Source: Bradyrhizobium sp. JYMT SZCCT0180
GTDB lineage: Bacteria > Pseudomonadota > Alphaproteobacteria > Rhizobiales > Xanthobacteraceae
Reading direction: 5' to 3'
NCBI RefSeq assembly: GCF_018130165.1
Contig: NZ_JAFCLZ010000025.1
Coordinates: 1-64,000 of the forward strand
Length of the DNA stretch: 64,000 nt
The position numbers were made by a program, and so were the translations under genes. The notes beneath the pieces were generated by a model. That model made no database searches. It worked only from the letters and a program-made list of their open reading frames with translations, and had not been told where the DNA came from. Within the stretch, counting starts at the first letter, position 1; each line of letters starts with the position of its first letter. Positions 45,219 to 53,746 of this stretch are shown here, piece after piece.

Positions 45219-46169
45219 CTATGCGCTCGAGTCGGTTCCCCCATGCACCCAGCGGCCGATCAAATGGTGAGCGATCGCGAACGGATGCGCGGCAAACATG
45301 CCGTCGGGATGTGTGCGGCTGTGCATCAGGGCCACTTCGTCGCGAGTGAACCAGCGCGCATCCTCCAGTTCGGCCTTGTCGACCACGATTTCGTCCGAGG
45401 TTGCGCGCGCGGCGCATCCGATCATCAGCGACGACGGGTAGGGCCATGGCTGCGTCATGTAATAGGTCACGTCGGTGCAGTGAATCCCGGATTCTTCGAA
45501 AATCTCGCGCCGGACCGCGTCCTCGATGGTTTCGGCGACCTCGACGAAACCCGCCAGGCACGACCACATCCCCGGCAAAAACTGCTTCTGCCGTCCGAGC
45601 AGGCATCTGTCGCCATGAGTGACCAGCATGATCACGACCGGATCGGTGCGCGGAAAATGTTCGGCCTTGCAGTTCGGACAGTCGCGCTTCCAGCCGCCCT
45701 CCTTCATCGCGGTGCGGGTGCCGCAATTGGCGCAATAGCCATGGCGCTGGTGCCAAGTCACCATCGATTTCGCCGTCGCGATCGCCGAGAGCTGTTCGGT
45801 CGGCACCGCGCCCTGCATCACCATGCCGCGCAGCTCGGTGACCGCGACATCGTCGCGCGTCAGCAGCTTTTCCACCGCCGCCGCGGCGATGCCCATGCCG
45901 AAAACAGGTGCACCGTCGCGCAGGCCCAAAAAGATCGTGCCGGGATTGGCGCCCAGTTTTACGGCCTCGTCGACGCTGAGCAGGACGCGAGAGCCGCCGG
46001 CCTCCTGCCGCACCACCAGCGAGTCGCGGTAGATCACATAGGCGCCGGCGTCGCGGTGGCTTTCCAGCGCGAACAGTTTCTCGTCATTGCTGCGCAGATG
46101 CGCGGCGCGGTCGAGAATGTGAGTAACGAAAGCCGGCTTGCCGAGCGGAAACGAATCGAAAATTGACAT
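45219..46169 (-). CDS. nudC: NADH pyrophosphatase NudC
   Basis: 316 residues. N-terminal domain, zinc ribbon (CANCGT ... CPNCKA, about 146-166), then the Nudix domain with box GFVEVAETIEDAVRREIFEESG region (about 207-229; G-x5-E-x7-REUxEE intact) and the NudC-typical QPWPYPSSLM. Hydrolyses NADH to NMNH and AMP and can remove NAD caps from RNA. ATG at 46169, four nucleotides after the HIT gene stop, so operonic. Confidence 0.95.
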   Translation of the reverse strand: MSIFDSFPLGKPAFVTHILDRAAHLRSNDEKLFALESHRDAGAYVIYRDSLVVRQEAGGSRVLLSVDEAVKLGANPGTIFLGLRDGAPVFGMGIAAAAVEKLLTRDDVAVTELRGMVMQGAVPTEQLSAIATAKSMVTWHQRHGYCANCGTRTAMKEGGWKRDCPNCKAEHFPRTDPVVIMLVTHGDRCLLGRQKQFLPGMWSCLAGFVEVAETIEDAVRREIFEESGIHCTDVTYYMTQPWPYPSSLMIGCAARATSDEIVVDKAELEDARWFTRDEVALMHSRTHPDGMFAAHPFAIAHHLIGRWVHGGTDSSA

Positions 46170-46173
46170 GAAT

Positions 46174-46596
46174 TCAACCTAGCCAAATCTTGCGGCGGAG
46201 CGCGCTGATGAAATTCTGGACTTCCTCGGCGTCATGCGCCAGTGGCGGCATCACGCCCCAGACCGGCCGCGGCCAGGCGGCGTCGCTGGTGCGGCGTGCG
46301 ACGACGTGAACATGGAGCTGTGGCACCAGATTGCCCAGTGCCGCGATATTGAGCTTGTCGCATTTGGTGATCTCTTTGAGGGCACGGGCGACGCGGGAAA
46401 CTTCCGTCATCAACTGCGCCTGGGCTACCTCGTCGAGATCGATGATTTCCACCGCCCCCTCGCGGCGCGGCACCAACAGCAGCCACGGATAATGCGCGTC
46501 CTTGATGACCAGCACCCGGCACAGCGGCAGGTCGCCGATGTCGATGGTGTCTTTCTGGAGTTGGGAGTGCAGCGACCAGGCGGCGTCAGCAGACAT
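46174..46596 (-). CDS. HIT-domain protein
   Basis: 140 residues with the HIT fold. The histidine motif reads LHVHVVAR: the first two His are present and the third position of HxHxHxx is Val. Several short alphaproteobacterial HIT proteins with the AWPRPVWG segment look like this. Probably nucleotide-binding, possibly a nucleotidyl hydrolase. The ATG at 46596 is chosen; an in-frame TTG at 46617 would add seven residues. First gene of the HIT-nudC-kinase run. Confidence 0.88.
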   Translation of the reverse strand: MSADAAWSLHSQLQKDTIDIGDLPLCRVLVIKDAHYPWLLLVPRREGAVEIIDLDEVAQAQLMTEVSRVARALKEITKCDKLNIAALGNLVPQLHVHVVARRTSDAAWPRPVWGVMPPLAHDAEEVQNFISALRRKIWLG

Positions 46597-46676
46597 TAGG
46601 GGTTCCCGAATGCCCAATACGTGTCGGGCTTAAATTGGGCCTTCCTTGGGGCACCGGTCTGGCTTCTTACCAAGGT

Positions 46677-46773
46677 GTCATCATCCGCGAAAGCGGATGA
46701 TCCAGTACCCCGCAGCTTCTCGATTATCGATAGGCCGGAGTTTACTGGATACCCCGCTTTCGCGGGGTATGAC
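46677..46773. repeat. REP pair, CCAGTA family (A5)
   Basis: GTCATCATCCGCGAAAGCGGATGATCCAGTA and TACTGGATACCCCGC...GCGGGGTATGAC. With the SRP RNA gene this explains most of the 46597-47028 gap; the remaining parts show no gene. Confidence 0.85.
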
Positions 46774-46820
46774 AGCCGACACCCCGCTTGCTTTCCGGCC
46801 CTTTTGGCCCCAAATAAGGA

Positions 46821-46920
46821 CCGGGAGATTGGCGGTGGACGAGCCACTCGCCAACCGGGTCAGGTCCGGAAGGAAGCAGCCCTAACGAGGTCCGGATCGG
46901 GTCGCTCGTCAGTCTCCTAC
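46821..46920 (+). ncRNA. ffs: Signal recognition particle RNA (4.5S)
   Basis: The diagnostic apical loop CAGGTCCGGAAGGAAGCAGC is at 46861-46880. Flanking arms pair: GGACGAGC (46837-46844) with GCTCGTC (46904-46910), and GGGAGA (46823-46828) with TCTCC (46913-46917). A T-run (CTGTTTTT) follows. The RNA binds Ffh and targets membrane proteins. Exact ends are estimated. Location directly upstream of dnaX is usual in this group. Confidence 0.93.
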
Positions 46921-47028
46921 CTGTTTTTCGAGCGAATCGCGCTGAAAGCGGCGAGGCCGCCTTTGGCGCTTGATTCCTCTTCCGTTCCGCAAGCCGGCCT
47001 TGAGAGACAATCAATTGCGGATCGACCG

Positions 47029-48840
47029 ATGAGTGATGCTGGCGCTCCCCCCGACAATGCAGACGGTCTGCCCGAGGCCGGAAAGCCCTACCGGGTTCTG
47101 GCGCGCAAATACCGCCCCTCCAGTTTCGAGGACCTGATCGGCCAGGAGGCCATGGTCCGCACCGTTTCGAATGCGTTCGAAACGGGGCGAATCCCGCAGG
47201 CCTGGATTCTGACCGGGGTGCGCGGGGTCGGCAAAACCACCACGGCGCGAATTCTCGCCCGCGCGCTCAATTACGAAATGGCTGACGGCTCGGTGAAGGG
47301 GCCGGCGATCCAGATGCCGACGCTCGGCGTGCACTGCCAGGCGATCATGGAAAGCCGGCACATGGACGTGCTGGAAATGGACGCGGCGTCCCATACCGGC
47401 GTCGACGATGTCCGCCAGATCAATGACAGCGTGCGCTATGCGCCGGCGAGCGCGCGCTACAAGGTCTACATCATCGACGAAGTCCACATGCTGTCGACGG
47501 CCGCCTTCAACGCGTTCCTGAAGACGCTGGAGGAGCCGCCGGAGCACGCCAAGTTCGTGTTCGCGACCACCGAAATCCGCAAAGTCCCGGTCACGGTGCT
47601 GTCGCGCTGCCAGCGTTTTGACCTCCGCCGCGTCGAGGCCGATGTGCTGATGGGGCACCTGTCCAACATCGCAACCAAAGAGGGCGTCGAGGTCGAGCCC
47701 GAGGCGCTCGGCATCATCGCGCGCGCCGCCGAAGGCTCGGTGCGCGATTCGCTGTCGCTGTTCGATCAGGCGATCGCGCATGCGGCCGGCACCGTGCGCG
47801 CCGACGCGGTGCGGCAGATGCTCGGACTCGCCGACCGCACGCGCGTGATTGATTTGTTTGAATCGCTGGCGCGCGGCGACATCGCCAGCGCCTTCAAGGA
47901 ATTCCGCGAACAGTATGATGTCGGCGCCGATCCGGTCGTGGTGCTGTCCGATCTCGCCGAGTTCGTCAATTTCGTCACCCGCGTGAAAGTCGTGCCGGCC
48001 ACCGCCGACAACGTCGCCTATGGCGAAACCGAGCGCGTGCGTGCCCGCGATTTTGCGGCCAAATTGTCGATGCGGGTGCTGTCGCGGATGTGGCAGATGC
48101 TCCTTAAAGGCATCGCCGAGGTGCAGACCGCGACACGGCCGGCCGCTGCCGCCGAAATGGTGCTGGTGCGCATCGCCTATGTCGCCGACATGCCGACGCC
48201 GGACGAAGCGATCAGGATGCTCGAACAAAACGGCGGCGGCTCGCCGGTCGTTTCGGCAAGTGCTGCGCCCTCGCGCGCGGCGCCGGCTTCGACCGTGTCT
48301 TCCATGTCGTCAGCGCCGATGCGCGCGCCCACGGTACAGAGGTCCGGCGCCGAGGCGTCCGCGCGCCCGCAAATGGCGGCGCCCGCGCCGGAGGCGCAGT
48401 CCGCGCCCGCTTTGCGAATCTCCAGTTTTGCGCAGCTCGTCGCGCTGGCCGGCGAGAAGCGCGATCTGCTGATCAAGGCGGCACTCGAGGCCGACATGCG
48501 CCTCGTGCGCCTGGAGGATGGGCGGCTGGAAGTCGCGCTGGAGCGCCACGCGGCGCGGGCGCTGGTCAGCGATCTCTCCCGCAAGCTGGAACTATGGACC
48601 GGCCGGCGCTGGACCGTGATCGTCTCCAACGAGACCGGCCAGCCGACGGTTCGTTCGCAGAACGAGCATGCGAAGAACGAACATGCGCGGGCCGCGGAGG
48701 CCGATCCGCGCGTGCAGGAAGTGCTGGCCCGGTTCCCGGGCGCCAAAGTCGTCGAGGTGCGCAAGCTTGCCGCCGAGCCGCCGGAAACCGACGCGATCGG
48801 TGAGGACCCGGCCGAGCGTTCGGACAGCGACGACGATTGA
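47029..48840 (+). CDS. dnaX: DNA polymerase III subunit tau
   Basis: 603 residues from the ATG at 47029. AAA+ clamp-loader: Walker A GVRGVGKTTTARI, Walker B IIDEVHM, sensor 1 and SRC (LSRCQRFDLRR). The four-Cys zinc module of most DnaX proteins is reduced: the segment reads PTLGVHCQAIMES with one Cys only. Then the domain III collar, an Ala/Pro/Ser-rich linker (about 410-470) and the C-terminal domain that binds the polymerase. No A-rich slippery heptamer was seen, so a separate gamma product by frameshift is not expected. First gene of dnaX-ebfC-recR. Confidence 0.96.
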   Translation: MSDAGAPPDNADGLPEAGKPYRVLARKYRPSSFEDLIGQEAMVRTVSNAFETGRIPQAWILTGVRGVGKTTTARILARALNYEMADGSVKGPAIQMPTLGVHCQAIMESRHMDVLEMDAASHTGVDDVRQINDSVRYAPASARYKVYIIDEVHMLSTAAFNAFLKTLEEPPEHAKFVFATTEIRKVPVTVLSRCQRFDLRRVEADVLMGHLSNIATKEGVEVEPEALGIIARAAEGSVRDSLSLFDQAIAHAAGTVRADAVRQMLGLADRTRVIDLFESLARGDIASAFKEFREQYDVGADPVVVLSDLAEFVNFVTRVKVVPATADNVAYGETERVRARDFAAKLSMRVLSRMWQMLLKGIAEVQTATRPAAAAEMVLVRIAYVADMPTPDEAIRMLEQNGGGSPVVSASAAPSRAAPASTVSSMSSAPMRAPTVQRSGAEASARPQMAAPAPEAQSAPALRISSFAQLVALAGEKRDLLIKAALEADMRLVRLEDGRLEVALERHAARALVSDLSRKLELWTGRRWTVIVSNETGQPTVRSQNEHAKNEHARAAEADPRVQEVLARFPGAKVVEVRKLAAEPPETDAIGEDPAERSDSDDD

Positions 48841-48876
48841 TCGATATCTTGAGAGAACGCACCGAAGGAAAACCAA

Positions 48877-49197
48877 ATGGCTGATTTTCTCGGCATGATG
48901 AAGCAGGCGGCGCAGCTGCAATCCAAGATGCAGGCGATGCAGGAAGAACTCGGCAATGTCGAAGTCGAGGGTATTTCCGGCGGCGGCATGGTTGCCGTGC
49001 GGATGACCGCGAAGATGGAAGTGAAGGGCGTCAAGATCGATCCGTCGCTGATGAAGGCGGAAGACCGCGAAATCCTCGAAGACCTGCTGGTGACCGCGCA
49101 TAACGACGCCCGGCGCAAGGCGGAAACCGCGATGCAGGAAAAGATGCAGGCGCTGACCGGCGGGCTCGGCCTGCCGCCAGGGCTTGGTCTTACCTGA
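48877..49197 (+). CDS. Nucleoid-associated protein YbaB/EbfC
   Basis: 106 residues. N-terminal helix ADFLGMMKQAAQLQSKMQAMQEEL and the GGGMVAVRMTAKMEVKGVKID strand region are typical of this DNA-binding dimer. 36 nt after dnaX and 56 nt before recR, the usual cluster. Its last codons (GLGLT, stop) are part of a tandem repeat that continues into the gap before recR. Confidence 0.95.
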   Translation: MADFLGMMKQAAQLQSKMQAMQEELGNVEVEGISGGGMVAVRMTAKMEVKGVKIDPSLMKAEDREILEDLLVTAHNDARRKAETAMQEKMQALTGGLGLPPGLGLT

Positions 49198-49253
49198 AGC
49201 CTTGGTCTTACCTGAAGTCTTGGTCTTAACTGAAATGCTTGGTCTCACCTGAA
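49183..49253. repeat. Four tandem 16-nt units between ebfC and recR
   Basis: CTTGGTCTTACCTGAA at 49183 and 49201 (identical), CTTGGTCTTAACTGAA at 49219 and CTTGGTCTCACCTGAA at 49238, spaced 18, 18 and 19 nt. The first unit carries the ebfC stop codon and the last one ends at the recR ATG. It looks like local duplication of the ebfC end. Confidence 0.9.
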
Positions 49254-49859
49254 ATGGCTACTGCGGTTGCCGGCCCTGAAATCGAACGTCTGATCCAGCT
49301 CCTGGCGCGGCTGCCGGGGCTTGGGCCGCGTTCGGCGCGGCGCGCGGCGCTGCATCTGATCAAGAAGCGCGAAGCGCTGATGACGCCGCTCGCCGGCGCG
49401 CTGCAGGTGGCGATTGAAAAGATCCAGGTCTGCAAGACCTGCGGCAATATCGATACGCAAAATCCCTGCACGGTCTGTACCGATCCGCGGCGCGATCCCA
49501 CCACCATCGTCGTGGTCGCCGACGTCGCGGATTTGTGGGCGCTGGAGCGGGCCAATGCGACCAACGGCCGCTATCACGTGCTGGGCGCCACGCTGTCGCC
49601 GCTCGACGGCGTCGGTCCTCAGGATCTCACCATCGACGCGCTGGTGGCGCGCGCACATGACCAGCAGGTCGGCGAGATCATCCTGGCGCTGAATGCAACG
49701 GTTGATGGCCAGACCACGGCGCATTACATCACCGATCTGTTGCAGGAAGCCAACGTCAAGGTCACACGGCTGGCCCATGGTGTTCCAGTCGGCGGCGAAC
49801 TTGATTATCTCGATGAAGGTACGCTATCGGCTGCGATGCGACAGCGAACTCTGTTCTGA
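49254..49859 (+). CDS. recR: Recombination mediator RecR
   Basis: 201 residues, the usual size. N-terminal helix-hairpin-helix (LPGLGPRSARRAALHL), zinc finger CKTCGNID...CTVC (about 57-72), Toprim domain (about 80-175) with TIVVVADVAD and a C-terminal Walker-B-like GVPVGGELDYLDEGTL. Loads RecA with RecO/RecF. The ATG at 49254 directly abuts the last tandem unit; a TTG at 49239 within the repeat is rejected. Confidence 0.97.
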   Translation: MATAVAGPEIERLIQLLARLPGLGPRSARRAALHLIKKREALMTPLAGALQVAIEKIQVCKTCGNIDTQNPCTVCTDPRRDPTTIVVVADVADLWALERANATNGRYHVLGATLSPLDGVGPQDLTIDALVARAHDQQVGEIILALNATVDGQTTAHYITDLLQEANVKVTRLAHGVPVGGELDYLDEGTLSAAMRQRTLF

Positions 49860-49885
49860 TTCTCTTTATCATGGAACTATCGGAA

Positions 49886-50329
49886 ATGACGAAACGACGA
49901 TTCGCCACACGCTCGGCTTTTGTGTTGGTAATGGTCACGGCGTTTGCGGCGCCTGCTGGTTCCGCGCAGACGGCTCAGCAGGAGGAGCCTGCACCGGCCA
50001 AGGCAGGCAAGCTGATCAATGTTGGAGACGTCCTCTCGGGCGAGCTCAACGCCATGAAGACGCGCGGCGGCAAGCGTGGCGCGAAGATCGCGACCTACCA
50101 GATTACGTCCGAGCCGCGTCGCCTGCCGCCACCGAGCGGTCTGTGCAACCTCGAGACCGGGCCGGAGACTTTCCAACTCGTCATCACCAGCGACGCGCAG
50201 GCCGCGCAGTTGAAGGGCAAGGTCGGCAAGGAAATTTCGGTGAAGGTCGATGAAGTCGCCTGTGCCGAGGCCGCCGGACAAATGAGCGAAGCCGTGATCA
50301 CCAAGTGGAGCGTCGTGACGAAGAATTAG
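49886..50329 (+). CDS. Exported hypothetical protein
   Basis: 147 residues from the ATG at 49886 (an ATG five codons earlier is possible). A signal peptide (about 1-27: basic KRRFATR, hydrophobic VLVMVTAFAA, cut near SAQT) precedes a Gln/Pro linker and a mostly beta periplasmic domain (about 45-147) that has LCNLETGPETFQLVIT and two Cys which could pair. Looks like a Bradyrhizobium periplasmic protein of unknown role. 26 nt after recR, perhaps read through from it. Confidence 0.75.
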   Translation: MTKRRFATRSAFVLVMVTAFAAPAGSAQTAQQEEPAPAKAGKLINVGDVLSGELNAMKTRGGKRGAKIATYQITSEPRRLPPPSGLCNLETGPETFQLVITSDAQAAQLKGKVGKEISVKVDEVACAEAAGQMSEAVITKWSVVTKN

Positions 50330-50355
50330 TTGGAGTCTTTGTCACAAAAACCGAT

Positions 50356-50458
50356 GTCATCGCCCGGCTTGACCGGGCGACCCAGTACGCCGCGGCTTCT
50401 CGATTCAGCAACCGGCGTCTCTGGAATACTGGGTCACCCGGTCAAGCCGGGTGACGAC
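50356..50458. repeat. REP pair, CCAGTA family (A6)
   Basis: GTCATCGCCCGGCTTGACCGGGCGACCCAGTA and TACTGGGTCACCCGG...CCGGGTGACGAC arms around a 40-nt loop, between convergent genes. Confidence 0.85.
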
Positions 50459-50465
50459 AGCTGAG

Positions 50466-51827
50466 CTAAACCTTCATCGGCCCCAGTTCATCGAAATGCC
50501 CGCGCCGCTGCAGCCACACCAGCAGGATCAGGCTCGGCACTGCGACCAGTACGGAGACCACGAAGAACAGCGGCCAGCCCGTCGCCGCGGCCACATAGCC
50601 CGAGCCGGAAGACAGATAGATGCGGCCGACAGACGCCAGCGCGGTGAGTAGCGCGTATTGCGTGGCGGTGTGCAGCGGGTTCTTGCACAGCGCGGAGAGA
50701 TAGGCGACGAAGATTACCGTGCCGATAGCGCCAGTGAACGCTTCCACCGAGACGGCGATAGTCAGCGCCCATTGCTGCGGCCCGACCAGTGCCAGCCAGG
50801 TGAAGGTGAGGTTGGACACCGCCTGCAGCAGGCCGCCGATCCACAGGCACGTCACCAGCGAGGTGCCGCGCGCGAGGAAGCCGCCAGCGAAACCGCCGAT
50901 CAGGGTCGCGGCCAGGCCGACGCCCTTGACGATGATGGCGTAGTCGTTGCGCGTAAAGCCGATGTCGATGATGAACGGCACTGTCATCGCGCCGGCGAAG
51001 GCGTCGGTGAACTTGAACAGCATCACGAACACCAGCACGACGATGGCATAGCGCTGCGTCAGGAACTCGCTGAAAGCGCCCATCGCGGCCTCGGCGATGC
51101 GGCTGACCGAAGGCTTTCCGCCTGCTGCGGCGTCAGCGATGCGGGACTGCTCCGGCTCCCGCGCGCACAGCACCGTGACGATGCCGATCAGCACCAGCGC
51201 CGCCATGACAGCGAAACTCGCCATCCAGGCATCGAGCCGGGTCAGCCCGACATATTCGAAGCCAGTGACGAGAAACAGCGCGCCGGCCGTGGACGCCACC
51301 ATGCCGACGCGATAGGCCGCGACATAGGACGCCATACCGGCGGCCTGTTCGTTCTCCGCAAGGCTTTCGACCCTGAAAGCATCGACCACGATGTCCTGCG
51401 TTGCCGACGTCGTTGCGACCAGCAGGGCGCCGAGCGCCACGAAGAACGGCGAGCGCGCGGGATCGGTCAGCGCCAGTCCGAGGATCGCCGCCATCAGCAG
51501 CAATTGGGTGAAGACCAGCCAGCCGCGCCGCCGCCCGAGCCAACGCGTCAGCAGCGGAATGTTAAGGCCATCCACCAGCGGCGCCCACAGGAACTTGAGC
51601 GTGTAGGGCGTGCCGACCAGGGTGAACAGCCCGATGGTGCCGAGGCTGACGCCGTTCTCGCTGACCCATACCAGCAGCGTCGATCCCGACAGCGCCAGCG
51701 GCAGCCCGGACGAAAATCCGAGCATCATCACGATCAGCACGCGCGGCTGCAGATACACCGCCCACGCTTCGCGCCAGGAGGCGCGGGGTGGTGTTGCCGA
51801 TGTCGAGGGGGCTTCGGGTGTGGTCAT
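50466..51827 (-). CDS. ampG: AmpG-like MFS permease
   Basis: 453 residues, about 12-14 membrane helices. Features of the AmpG group: VLIVMMLGFSSGLPLALSGSTL in helix 1, LVGTPYTLKFLWAPLVDG, and SATQDIVVDAF with the acidic residues of helix 4-5. AmpG imports anhydromuropeptides for cell-wall recycling; the exact substrate is inferred from the family. ATG start. The gene is flanked by REP pairs on both sides. Confidence 0.9.
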   Translation of the reverse strand: MTTPEAPSTSATPPRASWREAWAVYLQPRVLIVMMLGFSSGLPLALSGSTLLVWVSENGVSLGTIGLFTLVGTPYTLKFLWAPLVDGLNIPLLTRWLGRRRGWLVFTQLLLMAAILGLALTDPARSPFFVALGALLVATTSATQDIVVDAFRVESLAENEQAAGMASYVAAYRVGMVASTAGALFLVTGFEYVGLTRLDAWMASFAVMAALVLIGIVTVLCAREPEQSRIADAAAGGKPSVSRIAEAAMGAFSEFLTQRYAIVVLVFVMLFKFTDAFAGAMTVPFIIDIGFTRNDYAIIVKGVGLAATLIGGFAGGFLARGTSLVTCLWIGGLLQAVSNLTFTWLALVGPQQWALTIAVSVEAFTGAIGTVIFVAYLSALCKNPLHTATQYALLTALASVGRIYLSSGSGYVAAATGWPLFFVVSVLVAVPSLILLVWLQRRGHFDELGPMKV

Positions 51828-51897
51828 GAAGGGGTGTTAGCAGATTCGGCCGCCAAAAATGATACTGTCATCGCCCGGTAGATCGCCTACCCAAGCT

Positions 51898-51997
51898 GTC
51901 ATCGTCCGCGAAGGCGGACGATCCAGTATTCCGCGAAGCCCGAGTTCACCAACTACTCCCTCGTGTTACTGGATACCCCGCCTTCGCGGGGTATGAC
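51898..51997. repeat. REP pair, CCAGTA family (A7)
   Basis: GTCATCGTCCGCGAAGGCGGACGATCCAGTA and TACTGGATACCCCGC...GCGGGGTATGAC. It stands 23 nt beyond the restored stop of the frameshifted GIY-YIG gene. A decayed half copy is visible at 51866-51890. Confidence 0.85.
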
Positions 51998-52020
51998 GAG
52001 GAGGGATGAGCGGAAGCTAT

Positions 52021-52319
52021 TCAAGCGCCGGCGATGCTTGGATACAGATCGTCCCAGTTGGGATTGAGTTCCTCGATCAGCCGGATCTTCCGGCTCGATT
52101 CCAGTTCTTCAATTGCTTCTCGCGCTTGATCGCATTTTCAGCGTCATCGAACTGCTCGAAATAGACCAGTTTATCGACATCGTACTTCTTCGTGAATCCT
52201 TTGACCAACTTCAGGCGATGCTCGGCAACGCGACGAATCAGGTCGTTGGTGACACCGATGTAAAGCGTCCCTCCGATGCGGCTGGCGAGGATATAGACGT
52301 AGAAGCTGCGGGTGCCCAT
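52021..52319 (-). pseudogene. Frameshifted GIY-YIG nuclease gene
   Basis: Starts with ATG at 52319 and reads as a GIY-YIG domain (FYVYILAS, LYIGVTNDLIRRVAEHR, AIKREKQLKNW), 62 of the first 75 residues identical to the intact copy at 56289. After Arg75 one base is missing near 52091-52092 (GCC-GG where the paralogue has TCT-TGG); the frame then stops at 52077 after 80 residues. With the base restored it would continue with KIRLIEELNPNWDD...YPSIAGA to a TGA at 52021. Half a REP lies directly upstream and a full REP pair downstream. A sequencing slip cannot be excluded. Confidence 0.85.
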
Positions 52320-52325
52320 GGGCCG

Positions 52326-52371
52326 CCTCTGGAATACTGGGCGGATTCGCCCGGTCAAGCCGGGCGATGAC
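52326..52371. repeat. Half REP upstream of the frameshifted GIY-YIG gene (A8)
   Basis: One hairpin only: GTCATCGCCCGGCTTGACCGGGCGA, then CCAGTATTCC, read on the minus strand. The nuclease ATG follows within 10 nt. Confidence 0.85.
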
Positions 52372-52390
52372 ACCGGCATTGTAGCCCCGG

Positions 52391-53599
52391 CTACTCCCCC
52401 GCCTGCAGCTTGCGCTGCAACGGAAACAACTCCGGTGCACCTGACTTGACGATGCGCGGGGCCTCCACAGATGCCTCGGTCTTGCTGAAATCCAGCTCCT
52501 CGATTCGCCCCGCCCGCTTTTCGATCTTGTCGGCGGAGATCAGGATTTGCCGCACGTCCTCGTTCACGTCGCCAAAATGCTTCTGCAGCTTCACCACGCG
52601 TTCGCGCAGCCGGGTCAAATCGTCGCCGAGATGCATCACCTCGTTGCGGATCTGGTCGGCCGCGTCGCGGATGCGGGCGTCTTTGAGAATCTGCTGCATC
52701 ACCTGGATCGCCAGCATCAAGAGCGACGGCGACACCAGCACGACGCGGGCGCGGTAGGCTTTCTGGATCACGTCGTCGAACCCGTCGTGAATTTCCGCGT
52801 AGACCGATTCCGACGGCACGAACATCAGCGCGGTGTCCTGCGTCTCGCCGGTGATGAGATATTTCTCGGCGATGTCGTTGACATGCTTCATCACGTCGGC
52901 GCGCAGGCGCCCTGTGGCGTACTTGCGCTCCTCGTCGGTGCGGGCGTCGTGCAGCGCGGTCATCGCCTCCAGCGGGAATTTGGCATCGATGCAGAGCGGG
53001 CGCTGGTCGGGCAGGAACACCACGCAATCCGGCCGCTTGCCTGATGAGAGCGTGTACTGGAACTCGTAAGCACCTTTCGGCATGCCGTCCTGGACGATGG
53101 CTTCCATCCGCGCCTGGCCGAACGCGCCGCGCGACTGCTTGTTGGCGAGCACGTCGCGCAGCGTGGTGACCTGCGAGGTGAGGTCGGTGAGATTTTTATG
53201 CGCATTGTCGATAATGCCGAGCCGCTCATGCAGGGCACGCAAACTGTCCATGGTGTTGCGCGTGGTCGCTTCCATCGACTGGCCGACCCGGTGGGTCACC
53301 GAATCCAGCCGCTCATTGACGGCGCGGGCCATCTCGGCCTGACGGCCGGCCAGCGCCTGTCCCATCGCATCGACCCGGCCGGTGGATTCGCTCTGTGCCC
53401 GCAACATCTCGCTCAGGCGCTCTTCGAGCTCGTCCGCGCGGATCGCCTGTGCCATCGCGAGTTCCGCGCCACGGCGGCCAGATCGGGCAATGACGATGGC
53501 AATGGTGAGCAGCAGGATTAGCGCCAATACGCCAAAGCCGAGCAGGGCGTCGACGACACGAATCGGCTGGTCGCCGATGATAAAAAGAATCTCGTTCAT
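52391..53599 (-). CDS. rmuC: DNA recombination protein RmuC
   Basis: 402 residues. N-terminal membrane helix (about 15-38), long coiled coil (about 45-165), then the RmuC nuclease-like domain (about 170-370) with MDSLRALHERLGIID, the DCVVFLPDQRPLCIDAKFP segment and SLLMLAIQVMQQI helix. Thought to be a PD-(D/E)XK-type nuclease limiting inversions at repeats. ATG at 53599. Its stop lies 20 nt from the half REP. Confidence 0.94.
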   Translation of the reverse strand: MNEILFIIGDQPIRVVDALLGFGVLALILLLTIAIVIARSGRRGAELAMAQAIRADELEERLSEMLRAQSESTGRVDAMGQALAGRQAEMARAVNERLDSVTHRVGQSMEATTRNTMDSLRALHERLGIIDNAHKNLTDLTSQVTTLRDVLANKQSRGAFGQARMEAIVQDGMPKGAYEFQYTLSSGKRPDCVVFLPDQRPLCIDAKFPLEAMTALHDARTDEERKYATGRLRADVMKHVNDIAEKYLITGETQDTALMFVPSESVYAEIHDGFDDVIQKAYRARVVLVSPSLLMLAIQVMQQILKDARIRDAADQIRNEVMHLGDDLTRLRERVVKLQKHFGDVNEDVRQILISADKIEKRAGRIEELDFSKTEASVEAPRIVKSGAPELFPLQRKLQAGE

Positions 53600-53746
53600 G
53601 GTTGCTTGTAAGCCGATTCGCCTGATATCGCGAACGAAGAGGGAACATTTATGGTAAATGATCCCTTTATTTTCGTGGTTAACGCCGCCTTAACCGGTTC
53701 CGCCGCGCATTGACCGCGGCAAACCAGCAGCTTAAATCGCCCCATC

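Noticed and set aside
44352..46166. A 604-codon frame opposite the PfkB kinase and nudC genes
   Set aside because: Shadow frame; both minus-strand genes have clear motifs.
47029..48840. Programmed frameshift for a gamma form of DnaX
   Set aside because: No AAAAAAG-type slippery site was found by eye.
49183..49253. CRISPR array
   Set aside because: Units are 16 nt with 2-3-nt gaps and no spacers; simple tandem repeat.
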